From: an uncultured Hyphomicrobiales bacterium | Lineage (GTDB): Bacteria; Pseudomonadota; Alphaproteobacteria; Rhizobiales; Ancalomicrobiaceae | Direction of reading: 5' to 3' | NCBI GenBank assembly: GCA_903930435.1 | Contig: CAIYYN010000036.1 | Coordinates: 1 to 48,216 of the forward strand | DNA: 48,216 nucleotides | Shown: one piece after another, positions 35,165 to 43,164 of the stretch | How the letters are laid out: each line of letters starts with the position of its first letter | Position numbering within the stretch: the first letter of the stretch is position 1 | Notes under the pieces: generated by a model | Seen by the model: the letters and a program-made list of their open reading frames with translations, nothing else | Database searches by the model: none | What the model was told of the DNA's origin: nothing | Translations under genes and position numbers: made by a program

Positions 35165-36118
35165 ATGGAGTCACGTACCACCGCAGCCTCAATCGCCTCC
35201 TCGCAGCCCCTCCTGATCCCCAAATGGGTGACAGTGCGGTCCGCCTCGACACGCGAGGCGGACGCTGCCTTCGCGGCCGGCAGTGCATTGGCCACGTTGG
35301 ATAATCTGGTTCGGTCCGAGCCACCGTGGGCGGGCTGCTGGCGGGCGCGGCAAGCGCTGTCCAGCGCGGTAGCGTCGGTAAAAGGAATGGGACGATCCGA
35401 GGACGAGATCGCTATCCGCGATGCCGTTTTGCTGACACTGCCGGGCGACGATCCCGGCCCTGCCGGCAAGGTGTTTTTGGCCTTCCAAAAGTTTGCCGCG
35501 CGATCGGGCCCGATCACCTCGGAACTGCTGCGTGAACTGGCCGACCTCATGGGTCTCAAATGGGATGCCGCGCTCGCCGATGTTCCCGGTCGGGTCGATG
35601 AGCTTCAAGAATCCGGTCGCGCCGCGCCATTTGTTGTTGCCCAAGTCGTGCGGGTCGTCTGCGTCGCTCGGGCCGATGCCGAGGTGCTGGCCTGGGGGCT
35701 GGCGGATCGCGTTCTGGCGCAGATGCTTGGCTGGTCGCATCCGATGCCGATGCTGATGGCCGAGCGGTCCGGGGTGGGGTTTCGAACGACGGGGGGCAGG
35801 GGCCGACTGCGGCCGGCTGACGACGGTTTTGATCGGGCGGTCTGCCTGGCTCTAGTCTCAGGCGCCGGCGCGGCGCTGCGCCGGGCCGGCGAGATTGGCC
35901 GTCGTGCCGAGCAACTGCTTGCTGTCGCCCCGAAACTGCGCACCAAGGGGGCAGACAAGGTGATCCGGCAGCTTCTGGACAACGATGCGGTCTGTGTGGC
36001 TCGAACCGACGGCGATCTGTCGCGCTGGGCGAGCCGCCGGCTATTCGAGCGCGTCGAAAGTCTTGGCGCCGTGCGCGAGCTGTCGGGCCGGTCGCAGTTC
36101 AAAATTTATGGATTGTAA
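35165..36118 (+). CDS. DUF1403 family protein
   Basis: A 317-residue mostly alpha-helical protein, recognised as DUF1403, a family found mainly in rhizobial chromosomes and plasmids. Features include 'GSALATLDNLVRSEPPWAGC', 'RQALSSAVASVKGMGRSEDE' and a C-terminal basic end 'ELSGRSQFKIYGL'. Function is unknown. It is followed after 2 bp by a ScpB-like gene, and this pairing is seen in related genomes, which suggests a link to chromosome or plasmid structure or replication. An AT-rich promoter region (TATATAATG near 35044) lies upstream. Confidence 0.85.
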   Translation: MESRTTAASIASSQPLLIPKWVTVRSASTREADAAFAAGSALATLDNLVRSEPPWAGCWRARQALSSAVASVKGMGRSEDEIAIRDAVLLTLPGDDPGPAGKVFLAFQKFAARSGPITSELLRELADLMGLKWDAALADVPGRVDELQESGRAAPFVVAQVVRVVCVARADAEVLAWGLADRVLAQMLGWSHPMPMLMAERSGVGFRTTGGRGRLRPADDGFDRAVCLALVSGAGAALRRAGEIGRRAEQLLAVAPKLRTKGADKVIRQLLDNDAVCVARTDGDLSRWASRRLFERVESLGAVRELSGRSQFKIYGL

Positions 36119-36120
36119 CC

Positions 36121-36804
36121 ATGGGCCGGCGCGCGCGACCCGCTGAACCGCTTGATCTAGACCTAGCCGATCTGCCGCCGGAGGCGCGCTGGCGCGAGTG
36201 GATGGGGCGCGTCGAGGCGGTGATCTTTGCCTCGCCAGAGCCGATTGGCCGCGAAGCTCTTGCCCGCGTCGTTGGCCGTGACTGCAATCTCGACCTGGTC
36301 ATCGACGACATTCGCGCTGAGTTGCGTGATCGGCCGTATGAACTCGTGTCTGTTGCCGGCGGCTGGCAGCACCGCACCAAGACACGGTTTGCGGAGACGA
36401 TCCGCGCGGCAACCGGACTTGGCGAGACCACTCGCCCGCTCTCGCAGTCGGAAAATCTCGTGCTGATGTGTATCGCCTACTATCAGCCGATCACGCGTGG
36501 TGAGCTGGCCACTTTTTTTGGGCGGGAAGTGAGCCGCGATCTGGTCGGCCATCTGCGCTCGCTCGGCTTCATCGCCGCCGGCCCGCGCAGCCCGACGCCC
36601 GGCGCGCCCTATACCTATGTGACGACGCCGGCGTTCCTGTCGCACTTTGGTTTTGACACGCTGCGAGATCTGCCGGACCGGGAAATGCTTGAAGATGCGG
36701 GGCTGCTCAGTAAGCGCAATATGCTGGCGGCAGATCCAGTGAGGGATATCAGCACCGATGAGGTCGAAACGGACGAGATGGCCGAAGTTGATGATTTCAG
36801 CTGA
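36121..36804 (+). CDS. ScpB-like winged-helix protein (SMC-Scp complex subunit family)
   Basis: A 227-residue protein with two winged-helix-like halves as in ScpB: 'RVEAVIFASPEPIGREALAR' then 'YELVSVAGGWQHRTKTRFAE', and 'LSQSENLVLMCIAYYQPITR' with 'RSPTPGAPYTYVTTPAFLSH'. ScpB joins ScpA and SMC in condensin; here no SMC or ScpA is adjacent and the partner is DUF1403. The housekeeping scpB is normally beside scpA and segA-type genes elsewhere, so this is a likely paralogue with a specialised job. The C-terminal tail is acidic. Confidence 0.82.
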   Translation: MGRRARPAEPLDLDLADLPPEARWREWMGRVEAVIFASPEPIGREALARVVGRDCNLDLVIDDIRAELRDRPYELVSVAGGWQHRTKTRFAETIRAATGLGETTRPLSQSENLVLMCIAYYQPITRGELATFFGREVSRDLVGHLRSLGFIAAGPRSPTPGAPYTYVTTPAFLSHFGFDTLRDLPDREMLEDAGLLSKRNMLAADPVRDISTDEVETDEMAEVDDFS

Positions 36805-37015
36805 CGGCCGCGAAAACGTTTCCTGTAGAAAATCTACGCGCTTGCGACATGGCAGGCCGTAGCATTACCTATCTATCATTTGTAGTTGCCTTGCCCGTTC
36901 CAATGGTGTTTGGCAAAAGTGGGCTCTTTCAATCGCAACCCTAGAAAATTCCGCAGAATCCAAGGCAATGTAGAACATAATACGATGTTGAAGCCGGGTC
37001 CGAGGGGTTCAAATT

Positions 37016-38197
37016 GTGGTCGACGAACGGGACGTGTTCTGGAACAAGCGACCGACCCGGACCTATGTCAGCCCACGATTTGGTCAGCCGGCTGATCCGG
37101 ATGTGCCGGAATGGTTCGATAAGGGCTCTTCACGAAAGGTATCTCACGTTATTGATGTTGGAGAAGGGCTGATGCACGCCAAGGAGAAGGACCGGATTGT
37201 CATCCGGTCGACACCGGCGGCCCGCTACGAAATTGTGGCTACAGTTTGGGAGACCGACAGGGGCCTCGACGTTCTGACAATTCAGAAGTTTAACCAGAAA
37301 TCCGGCCCCTCCGATAAATGGCATTTTTCCTTTACCGGGGCGGAAATTGATGAAGTGGTCAGCCTTTTCCACCGCATCGCCGAAATCGACTTCACGTCGT
37401 CAAATCATTTCAGCTTGAATGACAATACGATTGACCAGGAAATCGCCCAGCGGTCCAAGGCACATGACTTTCTCAACAAGAATTATGAGACGATTGCCAG
37501 GTTCATACGGGATGAACAGCTCCAGGAAGACCTTGTCGCCATCGGCTACCGCCGTAGCCAGCTTGAGATTTTCGACAAGCTTTTGAACGACGAAGAGTTT
37601 TTCAATACCCAGGCGTCCGGCGGTGTCGGACCCGAGCGCGTTTGGCAGAATTTCTTCGAGCGCAACAAATGGATCTTTGGCTACGGGCTATCGTTCCAGT
37701 TCCTGGGCAGCTTGGACGGCGAAAAGCTCGAGCAGATAACGACCGGCAGGGATCTAACGACGGCCGGGAAGCGGGTCGATGCGCTTATGAAAACTCAGGC
37801 GCTGATCAGCTCTCTCTGCTTCATTGAGATCAAACACCACAAGACGGCGCTGCTGGCGCCAGAGTCCTACCGGTCGGGTGCGTGGGCGCCTTCGACAGAG
37901 TTAGCCGGGGGCGTGGCCCAGGTGCAGACGACAGTCCAGCTCGCCGTCGAAAACATTGGGCGCGGCCTCCGCGTGACCGACGCGGAGGGCGATCCTACAG
38001 GGGAGTTCCTATTCAACGTCATGCCGCGCTCGTTTCTCGTGATTGGATCCCTGCGGCAGTTTCTGTCCGAGCACGGAACGAATGACGCCAAATACCGGTC
38101 GTTCGAGCTGTATCGGAAAAATACCCAACAGCCTGAGATCATTACATTTGACGAGCTTTATGAGCGCGCAAGGTTCATTACGCGGCAGGTGGACTAG
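37016..38197 (+). CDS. sduA: Shedu anti-phage nuclease (SduA, DUF4263)
   Basis: A 393-residue protein with the C-terminal DUF4263 (Shedu) domain. The PD-(D/E)xK nuclease signature is visible: 'GKRVDALMKT' (D255) then 'LCFIEIKHHKTALL' (E271, K273), followed by 'GGVAQVQTTVQLAVEN'; the preceding 'NFFERNKWIFGYGLSFQFLG' is also typical. The N-terminal 200 residues are a variable sensing region. Shedu is a single-gene anti-phage system. Start is a GTG at 37016 with GGG-rich sequence upstream. Gene follows a 211-bp gap, and stands alone. Confidence 0.9.
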   Translation: MVDERDVFWNKRPTRTYVSPRFGQPADPDVPEWFDKGSSRKVSHVIDVGEGLMHAKEKDRIVIRSTPAARYEIVATVWETDRGLDVLTIQKFNQKSGPSDKWHFSFTGAEIDEVVSLFHRIAEIDFTSSNHFSLNDNTIDQEIAQRSKAHDFLNKNYETIARFIRDEQLQEDLVAIGYRRSQLEIFDKLLNDEEFFNTQASGGVGPERVWQNFFERNKWIFGYGLSFQFLGSLDGEKLEQITTGRDLTTAGKRVDALMKTQALISSLCFIEIKHHKTALLAPESYRSGAWAPSTELAGGVAQVQTTVQLAVENIGRGLRVTDAEGDPTGEFLFNVMPRSFLVIGSLRQFLSEHGTNDAKYRSFELYRKNTQQPEIITFDELYERARFITRQVD

Positions 38198-38232
38198 CCT
38201 CGATATGCCGGCACTGGCAATAAGACGTGACG

Positions 38233-38275
38233 TTTTGTCGTTGATTATACGATATTTTGTCGTGCAATATGCGAC
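38233..38275. promoter_or_regulatory. Tandem operator-like repeats upstream of the 38301 gene
   Basis: TTTTGTCGT occurs at 38233 and again at 38255, exactly 22 bp apart (about two helical turns). Each copy is followed by a partly symmetric partner: TCGT-N7-ACGA in the first, and GTCG-N9-CGAC in the second. They lie 26-68 bp before the start codon at 38301, the place of a repressor operator, and probably bind the encoded protein or another HTH regulator. Confidence 0.55.
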
Positions 38276-38300
38276 GTAATGGCAAAAATGGAGAGTCATT

Positions 38301-38852
38301 ATGTCCACTGATGAACCATTCGAACTTTTTCCGCGTCCATCCCCCGAGGATGAATCCAAGCGGTTCAGGGAGATTCTCGCGGAATTGCGCATGACCCCCG
38401 GGGATCTGACCGCGCATATGGGCAACAACAGCGACTACCGCGATTCGGGCGCGACCATCAGAAGCATACAGCGCATGGTTTCGGGCGAAACGCGCGTTTC
38501 GGGCGAGATGATGGTTATCATGAACATGCTGCTGCGGCAGCGCCTGAGGCTCAAGGCCCGATATTCCAATCTCGCGTGGCAGCGCTACGAAAACGGTGTG
38601 TTTTGGGCGAAAGTCGACGACTGGTATGTCCACATATCACCCCAGACGAAGGGGCGTTGGTTGTTATCCTGCCGGCATGGCACGCGCCCGCAGGACTATA
38701 GTCCACCGTTCGGCCGATGGCTCAATTCCCTCGAGGAGGCCCAGGAAAAAGCGCTTTTCTGTGTCGAGGAGGGTATGAACGAGGAAGCCCATAACATCTA
38801 CAATAATTATCGGTTCCCACCTGCGGATTGCACGATGGGAGGGCCAACGTAG
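38301..38852 (+). CDS. Cro-like HTH candidate with Trp-rich C-terminal domain
   Basis: A 183-residue protein I do not recognise. Residues about 20-80 resemble a helix-turn-helix of the XRE class: 'RFREILAELRMTPGDLTAHM' with a recognition-helix-like 'IRSIQRMVSGETRVSG'. Residues about 90-150 have several Trp ('LAWQRYENGVFWAKVDDWYV', 'GRWLLSCRHG') and may form a beta-rich ligand or protein contact domain. It is preceded by tandem repeats that could be its operators. Its 3' end overlaps that of the convergent ImmA-like gene by 46 bp. DNA binding is inferred. Confidence 0.6.
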   Translation: MSTDEPFELFPRPSPEDESKRFREILAELRMTPGDLTAHMGNNSDYRDSGATIRSIQRMVSGETRVSGEMMVIMNMLLRQRLRLKARYSNLAWQRYENGVFWAKVDDWYVHISPQTKGRWLLSCRHGTRPQDYSPPFGRWLNSLEEAQEKALFCVEEGMNEEAHNIYNNYRFPPADCTMGGPT

Positions 38853-39412
38853 GCCGCGCCGCGCCGGGCAACACGTTTGGCCGCCCCTGTGACGTTGAGC
38901 CTCATGCGCACCAAATCCATGCTGACGCCATAGTGGTCCGATGCCTCGGGAAGGGTCATGCCGCTCTTGACTATCATCAGCGCGGCTTCTTCAGAAACCA
39001 GGAGAGTCGGGCCGAGCCAGTTGGCCTCGGCCTCGAGGTCTTCGTCATAGTGGCGTGAACCCTCCGCATTGAACGGGGGTTTGGGAGGATGTTGTAAAAT
39101 GCAATGGGCCAGTTCATGGGCGATATCGGCCGCCTGACGCTTTTTATGGTGTGCGTCGTTATAAACGACCCAGCGAAACCGCCGTTCAAATAGTGTTATT
39201 GCAGAAAGGTCTTTCTGGCCTTTCACGGTTTCGAAGTAAGCAACTGTTTCCGGCACAGTCGGTCTGTATATGCTTAGAGGCATGAGTGGAATTTCGAGTT
39301 TAGCCGCAAGTGTCCAGGGACAAAGCGGACTATAAGGTTCCAGCTCTAGTTCTTTTCGAAAATCTCGAGCATAACCATTTGCTTCCGATTTAAAACCACG
39401 TCGGAAAGTCAT
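38807..39412 (-). CDS. ImmA/IrrE family metallo-endopeptidase
   Basis: A 201-residue zinc protease of the DUF955 family. The catalytic HExxH is H99-E100-x2-H103 in 'ADIAHELAHCILQHPP', and the third ligand Glu is in 'DEDLEAEANWLGPTLLV'. Such proteases cleave a partner XRE repressor in mobile elements or stress systems; the adjacent XRE gene, 11 bp upstream on the same strand, is the obvious substrate. The C-terminal 'GVSMDLVRMRLNVTG' is a small helical cap. Convergent overlap with the 38301 gene means the two are on opposing transcripts. Confidence 0.88.
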   Translation of the reverse strand: MTFRRGFKSEANGYARDFRKELELEPYSPLCPWTLAAKLEIPLMPLSIYRPTVPETVAYFETVKGQKDLSAITLFERRFRWVVYNDAHHKKRQAADIAHELAHCILQHPPKPPFNAEGSRHYDEDLEAEANWLGPTLLVSEEAALMIVKSGMTLPEASDHYGVSMDLVRMRLNVTGAAKRVARRGAAYVGPPIVQSAGGNR

Positions 39413-39423
39413 AGGAGAATCTC

Positions 39424-39777
39424 TTATTTTTTGCGGAACTGCTCATACGCCGTCTTTATTAAAGTTTCTAACGCCTGCGCACCTTCTTTTGAAAGTTTTG
39501 GGTCGGCACGCAAGTGTACCATTATTTCGGCAAGTGGTTCTGGGTTGTTCTGATTTAAAGTACCACCGGAAAAGAAACTTTCAGCCTTAAGTCCCGACCA
39601 TTTACAGAGGGATGCAAGACTATCGATGTCGGGGCGACGTCCCTGTGACATACGTGTCAATGTGGACGCGGGCACGCCCGCCTGCTCCGCGACCTTTTTC
39701 CAGGTCAGCCGCTTTGCGACTCTTTGTGCGTCTATCGCGACAAAGAAGGACTCGCCATCAAAAGTTTCTGTGGACAT
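39424..39777 (-). CDS. XRE family repressor, partner of ImmA-like protease
   Basis: A 117-residue regulator. The HTH is in residues about 13-70: 'DAQRVAKRLTWKKVAEQAGV' and 'PASTLTRMSQGRRPDIDSL'. The frame is open to 39843, but ATG 39777 places the protein start before the HTH and after an operator dyad. It likely represses the divergent YjzC-like gene and itself, and is removed by the downstream protease on a signal. The C-terminal part ('PKLSKEGAQALETLIKTAYE') is helical. Confidence 0.85.
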   Translation of the reverse strand: MSTETFDGESFFVAIDAQRVAKRLTWKKVAEQAGVPASTLTRMSQGRRPDIDSLASLCKWSGLKAESFFSGGTLNQNNPEPLAEIMVHLRADPKLSKEGAQALETLIKTAYEQFRKK

Positions 39778-39783
39778 TTTTCG

Positions 39784-39799
39784 ATTGCTACCTTGCAAT
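39784..39799. promoter_or_regulatory. XRE operator 1 (ATTGC-N6-GCAAT)
   Basis: A perfect 5-bp dyad, ATTGCTACCTTGCAAT, immediately upstream of the xre start at 39777. The same dyad recurs at 39829-39844 with a different centre (N6 = TACCTT here, GATATA there), so the arms are conserved and the spacer is not, as expected for a repressor site. Confidence 0.7.
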
Positions 39800-39828
39800 T
39801 TATAGCCGACCAAGCAATAAAGGGGTCG

Positions 39829-39844
39829 ATTGCGATATAGCAAT
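39829..39844. promoter_or_regulatory. XRE operator 2 (ATTGC-N6-GCAAT)
   Basis: ATTGCGATATAGCAAT, the second copy of the dyad in the xre/yjzC-like divergent region, 45 bp from the first. A further half-site (AGCAAT) lies between at 39812-39817. Together they allow one regulator to control both directions. Confidence 0.7.
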
Positions 39845-39890
39845 TAACCGCCATCCTGACAATGGCGTTTTGCGGATAGGAGACCCTAGC

Positions 39891-40082
39891 ATGTCGAACA
39901 CCTTCAAGCCCGGACAGGCAGCTCCGGTTTCTGGTGAATTTGGAATCCAAGGGCCGCGTGGCGGTATTACCGGGCAGGAACGCACGGCGATCCAGGGAAA
40001 GCCCCTGCCGCCAACGCCCAAGCCCGGCCAAGTCTATGTCGTCAATCGTCCTGCCCACAACGGGGCAGGCAAGAAGCGCTGA
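39891..40082 (+). CDS. YjzC-like small protein
   Basis: A 63-residue polar protein that opens 'MSNTFKPGQAAPVSGEFGI' and continues 'LPPTPKPGQVYVVNR'. This is the layout of the YjzC family (F-x-PG-Q-x-AP-x-SG near the start), first named in Bacillus and found in many bacteria; function unknown. ATG 39891 has GGATAGGAGA upstream. It is divergent from the XRE repressor, so probably under its control, and precedes the DUF1883 gene by 10 bp. Confidence 0.78.
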   Translation: MSNTFKPGQAAPVSGEFGIQGPRGGITGQERTAIQGKPLPPTPKPGQVYVVNRPAHNGAGKKR

Positions 40083-40092
40083 GGAGGCGCCC

Positions 40093-40356
40093 ATGGAGTT
40101 CATTCATAATGACCTCGGCCACCTGAATGGCAACGAGGTTGTGGTGATCACGTTGGATAAGGCTGCAAACGTCCGGTTGATGGACAGCAGCAATTTCAAC
40201 AGCTACCGGCGGGGCGGTCAGCACCGTTTTATCGGTGGCCATATTACGCAGACACCCTATCGGGTTGCCGTTCCCCATCCCGGGCATTGGCATGTGGCCG
40301 TCGACCTCGGAGGTTATAGCGGGAATATCCGCGCTGGCGTCCGTGTACTTGGTTGA
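40093..40356 (+). CDS. DUF1883 domain protein
   Basis: An 87-residue protein that is a single DUF1883 domain: 'MEFIHNDLGHLNGNEVVVIT', 'NVRLMDSSNFNSYRRGGQHR' and 'PYRVAVPHPGHWHVAVDLGG'. DUF1883 occurs alone or joined to TIR domains in bacteria, and a stand-alone copy may bind small ligands or partner proteins; no function is proven. GAGGAG is upstream of the ATG. Same transcript as the YjzC-like gene, with a hairpin after the stop. Confidence 0.85.
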   Translation: MEFIHNDLGHLNGNEVVVITLDKAANVRLMDSSNFNSYRRGGQHRFIGGHITQTPYRVAVPHPGHWHVAVDLGGYSGNIRAGVRVLG

Positions 40357-40362
40357 AGATTG

Positions 40363-40385
40363 AAGGGGGCTTAACAAGCCCCCTT
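40363..40385 (+). terminator. Strong hairpin after DUF1883 gene
   Basis: A perfect 10-bp stem AAGGGGGCTT / AAGCCCCCTT with a 3-nt AAC loop begins 7 bp after the DUF1883 stop. It lacks a long T-run after it, but stem strength and place make a terminator likely. Confidence 0.7.
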
Positions 40386-40557
40386 CCCCTGGTTGTGATA
40401 CCTGTGATAAAGGATATTGTGTCTCTTATAGATTGAACTGAAATCACGATTCAATCGGCCGTGCGAGATGGCATAGGGGCTATCCGTTGTGTCCGGCGAC
40501 GATGCCCATCGCGTCGTCGTTGCCTTTTTACATCACCTTCGGAGCCACGAGGCCGAT

Positions 40558-40758
40558 TTAATCATCCGCGTCGTGATGGCGCCCCTGCCAGACGAACAAT
40601 CCGTAGATACCGGCCACTGTGACCGCGCAACCCGCATGCGTGTAAGCCGCTTCGAATAGAAATGTCATAGAGGTTAGCAGATAGACGATTGCGAGAGCTA
40701 AATGCATCATTTGATGGTGTTGCATGACGGAACTCCACTCCGTTGAGGAAACCGTCAT
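40558..40758 (-). CDS. Hypothetical small membrane protein
   Basis: A 66-residue frame with two hydrophobic segments ('LALAIVYLLTSMTFLFEAAY' and 'AGCAVTVAGIYGLFVWQG') and a His/Asp tail ('RHHDADD'). The composition is like a real two-helix membrane protein. It stands alone between the DUF1883 and LRR genes on the opposite strand. No family recognised; an internal Met start after 11 residues is possible. Confidence 0.45.
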   Translation of the reverse strand: MTVSSTEWSSVMQHHQMMHLALAIVYLLTSMTFLFEAAYTHAGCAVTVAGIYGLFVWQGRHHDADD

Positions 40759-40893
40759 CTATTGACTACAAATAGCATCAGTCGGTAAGAAAGCGAATTG
40801 CACTGAAAGTCAGCGCACCAACGGGAAACGCAATAAATCGCAACGCGTCCGAAAACCTGCCATCTCGCTTTCGCTGAACGCCTTACGCAGCTT

Positions 40894-42931
40894 ATGCTTG
40901 AAGGCAGGAGCGTTATTGCGAAAAGTCCAGACCGCTGGACGGACGTAAAACTCGCACTCGCCCTCACAGCGGCCGCTGCTCGAGAAGATGACGAATTTGC
41001 CCCTAACACGGTTGGAAATTGGCGAAAGGCGAAGGCTCTCCCCAAGACTGTCTTGCCTCTGATTGCTGTATTTTTCGGGGATTCGGATGCACATTTTGCG
41101 GAGCGGCGCAGTTTTCAGGATTTGTTTAACGCCGCACAGCTCGAGAAATGGGGCCCGCTTAAGGCAAAAGCTACGGACCGCGCGGGGCCCGTGTTCGTCG
41201 CGACGGGTAGAAAGCACATTATTGATCGCACATCGCGCGAGACAGACGCCTTAGCAGCGCGCGATTCGAAACAGCAAGCTCTGCAAGCAACAGTGTTGCG
41301 GTCAGCAGAAAGACTAGCGGTTAATGTTGAGGCCCGCGGCATCCGATATTCAAACACACCAATCTGGCGTGAACTGGCGATACATGCACGCCGTCTTGCA
41401 GATATCGCATCACTCGAACCTAAGGATCTTATTGTCAAACTCTCTGATGCTTATGACGCAAGCCTATATCTCGGAGGGCGTCTCGAGCTTGACGATCGCA
41501 TTCTCAAGGATATCCGCGAAGAACCATCGCTCGACCTCGACGTGCGGGGTGATCTTGTTCATCTTGTTCGCCTCGCAGCGCCGTGGTTGCGTGGTTTCCC
41601 ATCAGTCCGCAAGCTCGACGATCAAGCAGCTCGAACCCTGACGGATCTCGGCGATATGACTTCGGCGCGTGACTTGGTCGAGCACGCGGCGCGGGCCAAG
41701 GCAATTCCGGAGGACGACGCGCGTGAAATGCGCACTCTTGCAGAGGCCGCCGAAGCGCCGGAGTTCCTTGGTCGTAAAGCGCGGCGCCGCCTCGTAGGAG
41801 GCGCTAGGAATCTCGCCCTCTCGCTCGCAGAAACGGAAGTCGAGAGACAAGCTGAAACTCTTGATTTGTCTGACATAGACACACGCGCACTCGCTACCGC
41901 GACATACACGACACTCATTGTGGCAAGCTCACAAATCGACCGCCTTCAGTTACCCGAGGATATTCGTTCCGCACTTAGAGCGGTGGTAGACGAAGCAGCT
42001 TCACGCCCGATGGCGGATCCGACGACACCCGATGCGTCGACCCAAGACGTCGAGGCGCTAGCGAAGATTCTTGTATTGCGGGGTCTTGCCCCGCCAAAGG
42101 CGTGGCGACAGCGAATAAAGCGGTTGAATTTTGCAGGTTCGCCTCTCGTCAATGCCACTCCGCTCGCCGACCTGACAGCGCTAACCTCGCTCGATCTTTC
42201 CAGAACACAGATTGCTGACGCTACGCCGCTTGCAGGCCTAACATCACTGACCTCGCTCGATCTTTCTAGAACGCAAATCGCGGACGCCACGCCACTTGCC
42301 GGCTTGGTATCGCTGACCTCACTCAACCTTTTCAGAACGCTGGTGACAGACGCTACGCCGCTCGCAGGACTAACAGCGCTGACTTCGCTTAGTTCTGAGA
42401 GGTACGCGGATCATCGACGCCGCACCGCTCGCAAATCTAAAAGCACTGATGTCACTCGATCTTGCCGACACGCGAATCGCCGACGCCAGACCACTTGCAG
42501 ATTTGACAGCGTTGACGTCTCTCGATCTTTCCAGAACGCGGATCGCCGACGCCACGCCACTCGCAGGCTTATCTGCGCTGACCTCACTCGATCTCTACGG
42601 CACGCGGATAACTGATGCCACGCCGCTTGCTGGCTTGACAGAGCTTTTATCACTCGATCTTTCCTTCAACGAGATCGCCGACGCCACGCCACTTGCAGGC
42701 TTATCTGCGCTGACCGCACTCGTTCTCCACAATACGGAAATCGCCGACGGGACGCCTCTTGCGGGCTTAACATCGCTGACCTCACTAGATCTCCGCGCCA
42801 CGTTGATTACCGATCTGTCACCGCTTGCTGGCCTGAAAGCGCTGACCTCGCTTGATCTTCGTGCCACACCGGTCACTGATCTGTCACCGCTTGCACATCT
42901 TTCGGTGCGGCCTAACCGATTTGGAGCATAG
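40894..42931 (+). pseudogene. Leucine-rich-repeat protein, broken by one frameshift
   Basis: A protein of about 678 residues if read across one +1 frameshift. Residues about 1-85 include a segment that could be a DNA-binding helix-turn-helix ('FAPNTVGNWRKAKALPKTVL'); residues 85-410 are mostly helical with no motif I know; from about nt 42120 come roughly eleven 22-residue leucine-rich repeats ('LTSLDLSRTQIADATPLAGL'). In the first frame the repeats stop after 'LTALTSL' at 42390; one extra base (A at 42391) shifts the frame, and the next repeat 'VLRGTRIIDAAPLANL' continues in the second frame to the stop at 42931. The repeats on both sides are intact, so the break is recent or a sequencing slip. 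Function unknown; defence-island company suggests a sensor. Confidence 0.75.
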
Positions 42932-43164
42932 TGATTAATGCGTGCACCTACCGATGCCAACACCACGTATTAAAGGCCAGGCATGAGAATCTAGCCGATA
43001 AATATTTGGGAAAACAGCAAGAAACGGGTCAACGCTCATACTCCACATCTGAGGTGAAATGGCCATTAAACGCTCAGATTCGTTAGATCTACGCTAGAAG
43101 ACCTCTGCGATCTGTATAAAATTGTCTTAATCTCATCGTATATCGACATATATTTATCACAAAA

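Noticed and set aside
42120-42920. 66-bp DNA repeats as a possible CRISPR or satellite
   Set aside because: They are codons of 22-residue leucine-rich repeats; no unique spacers between identical repeats.
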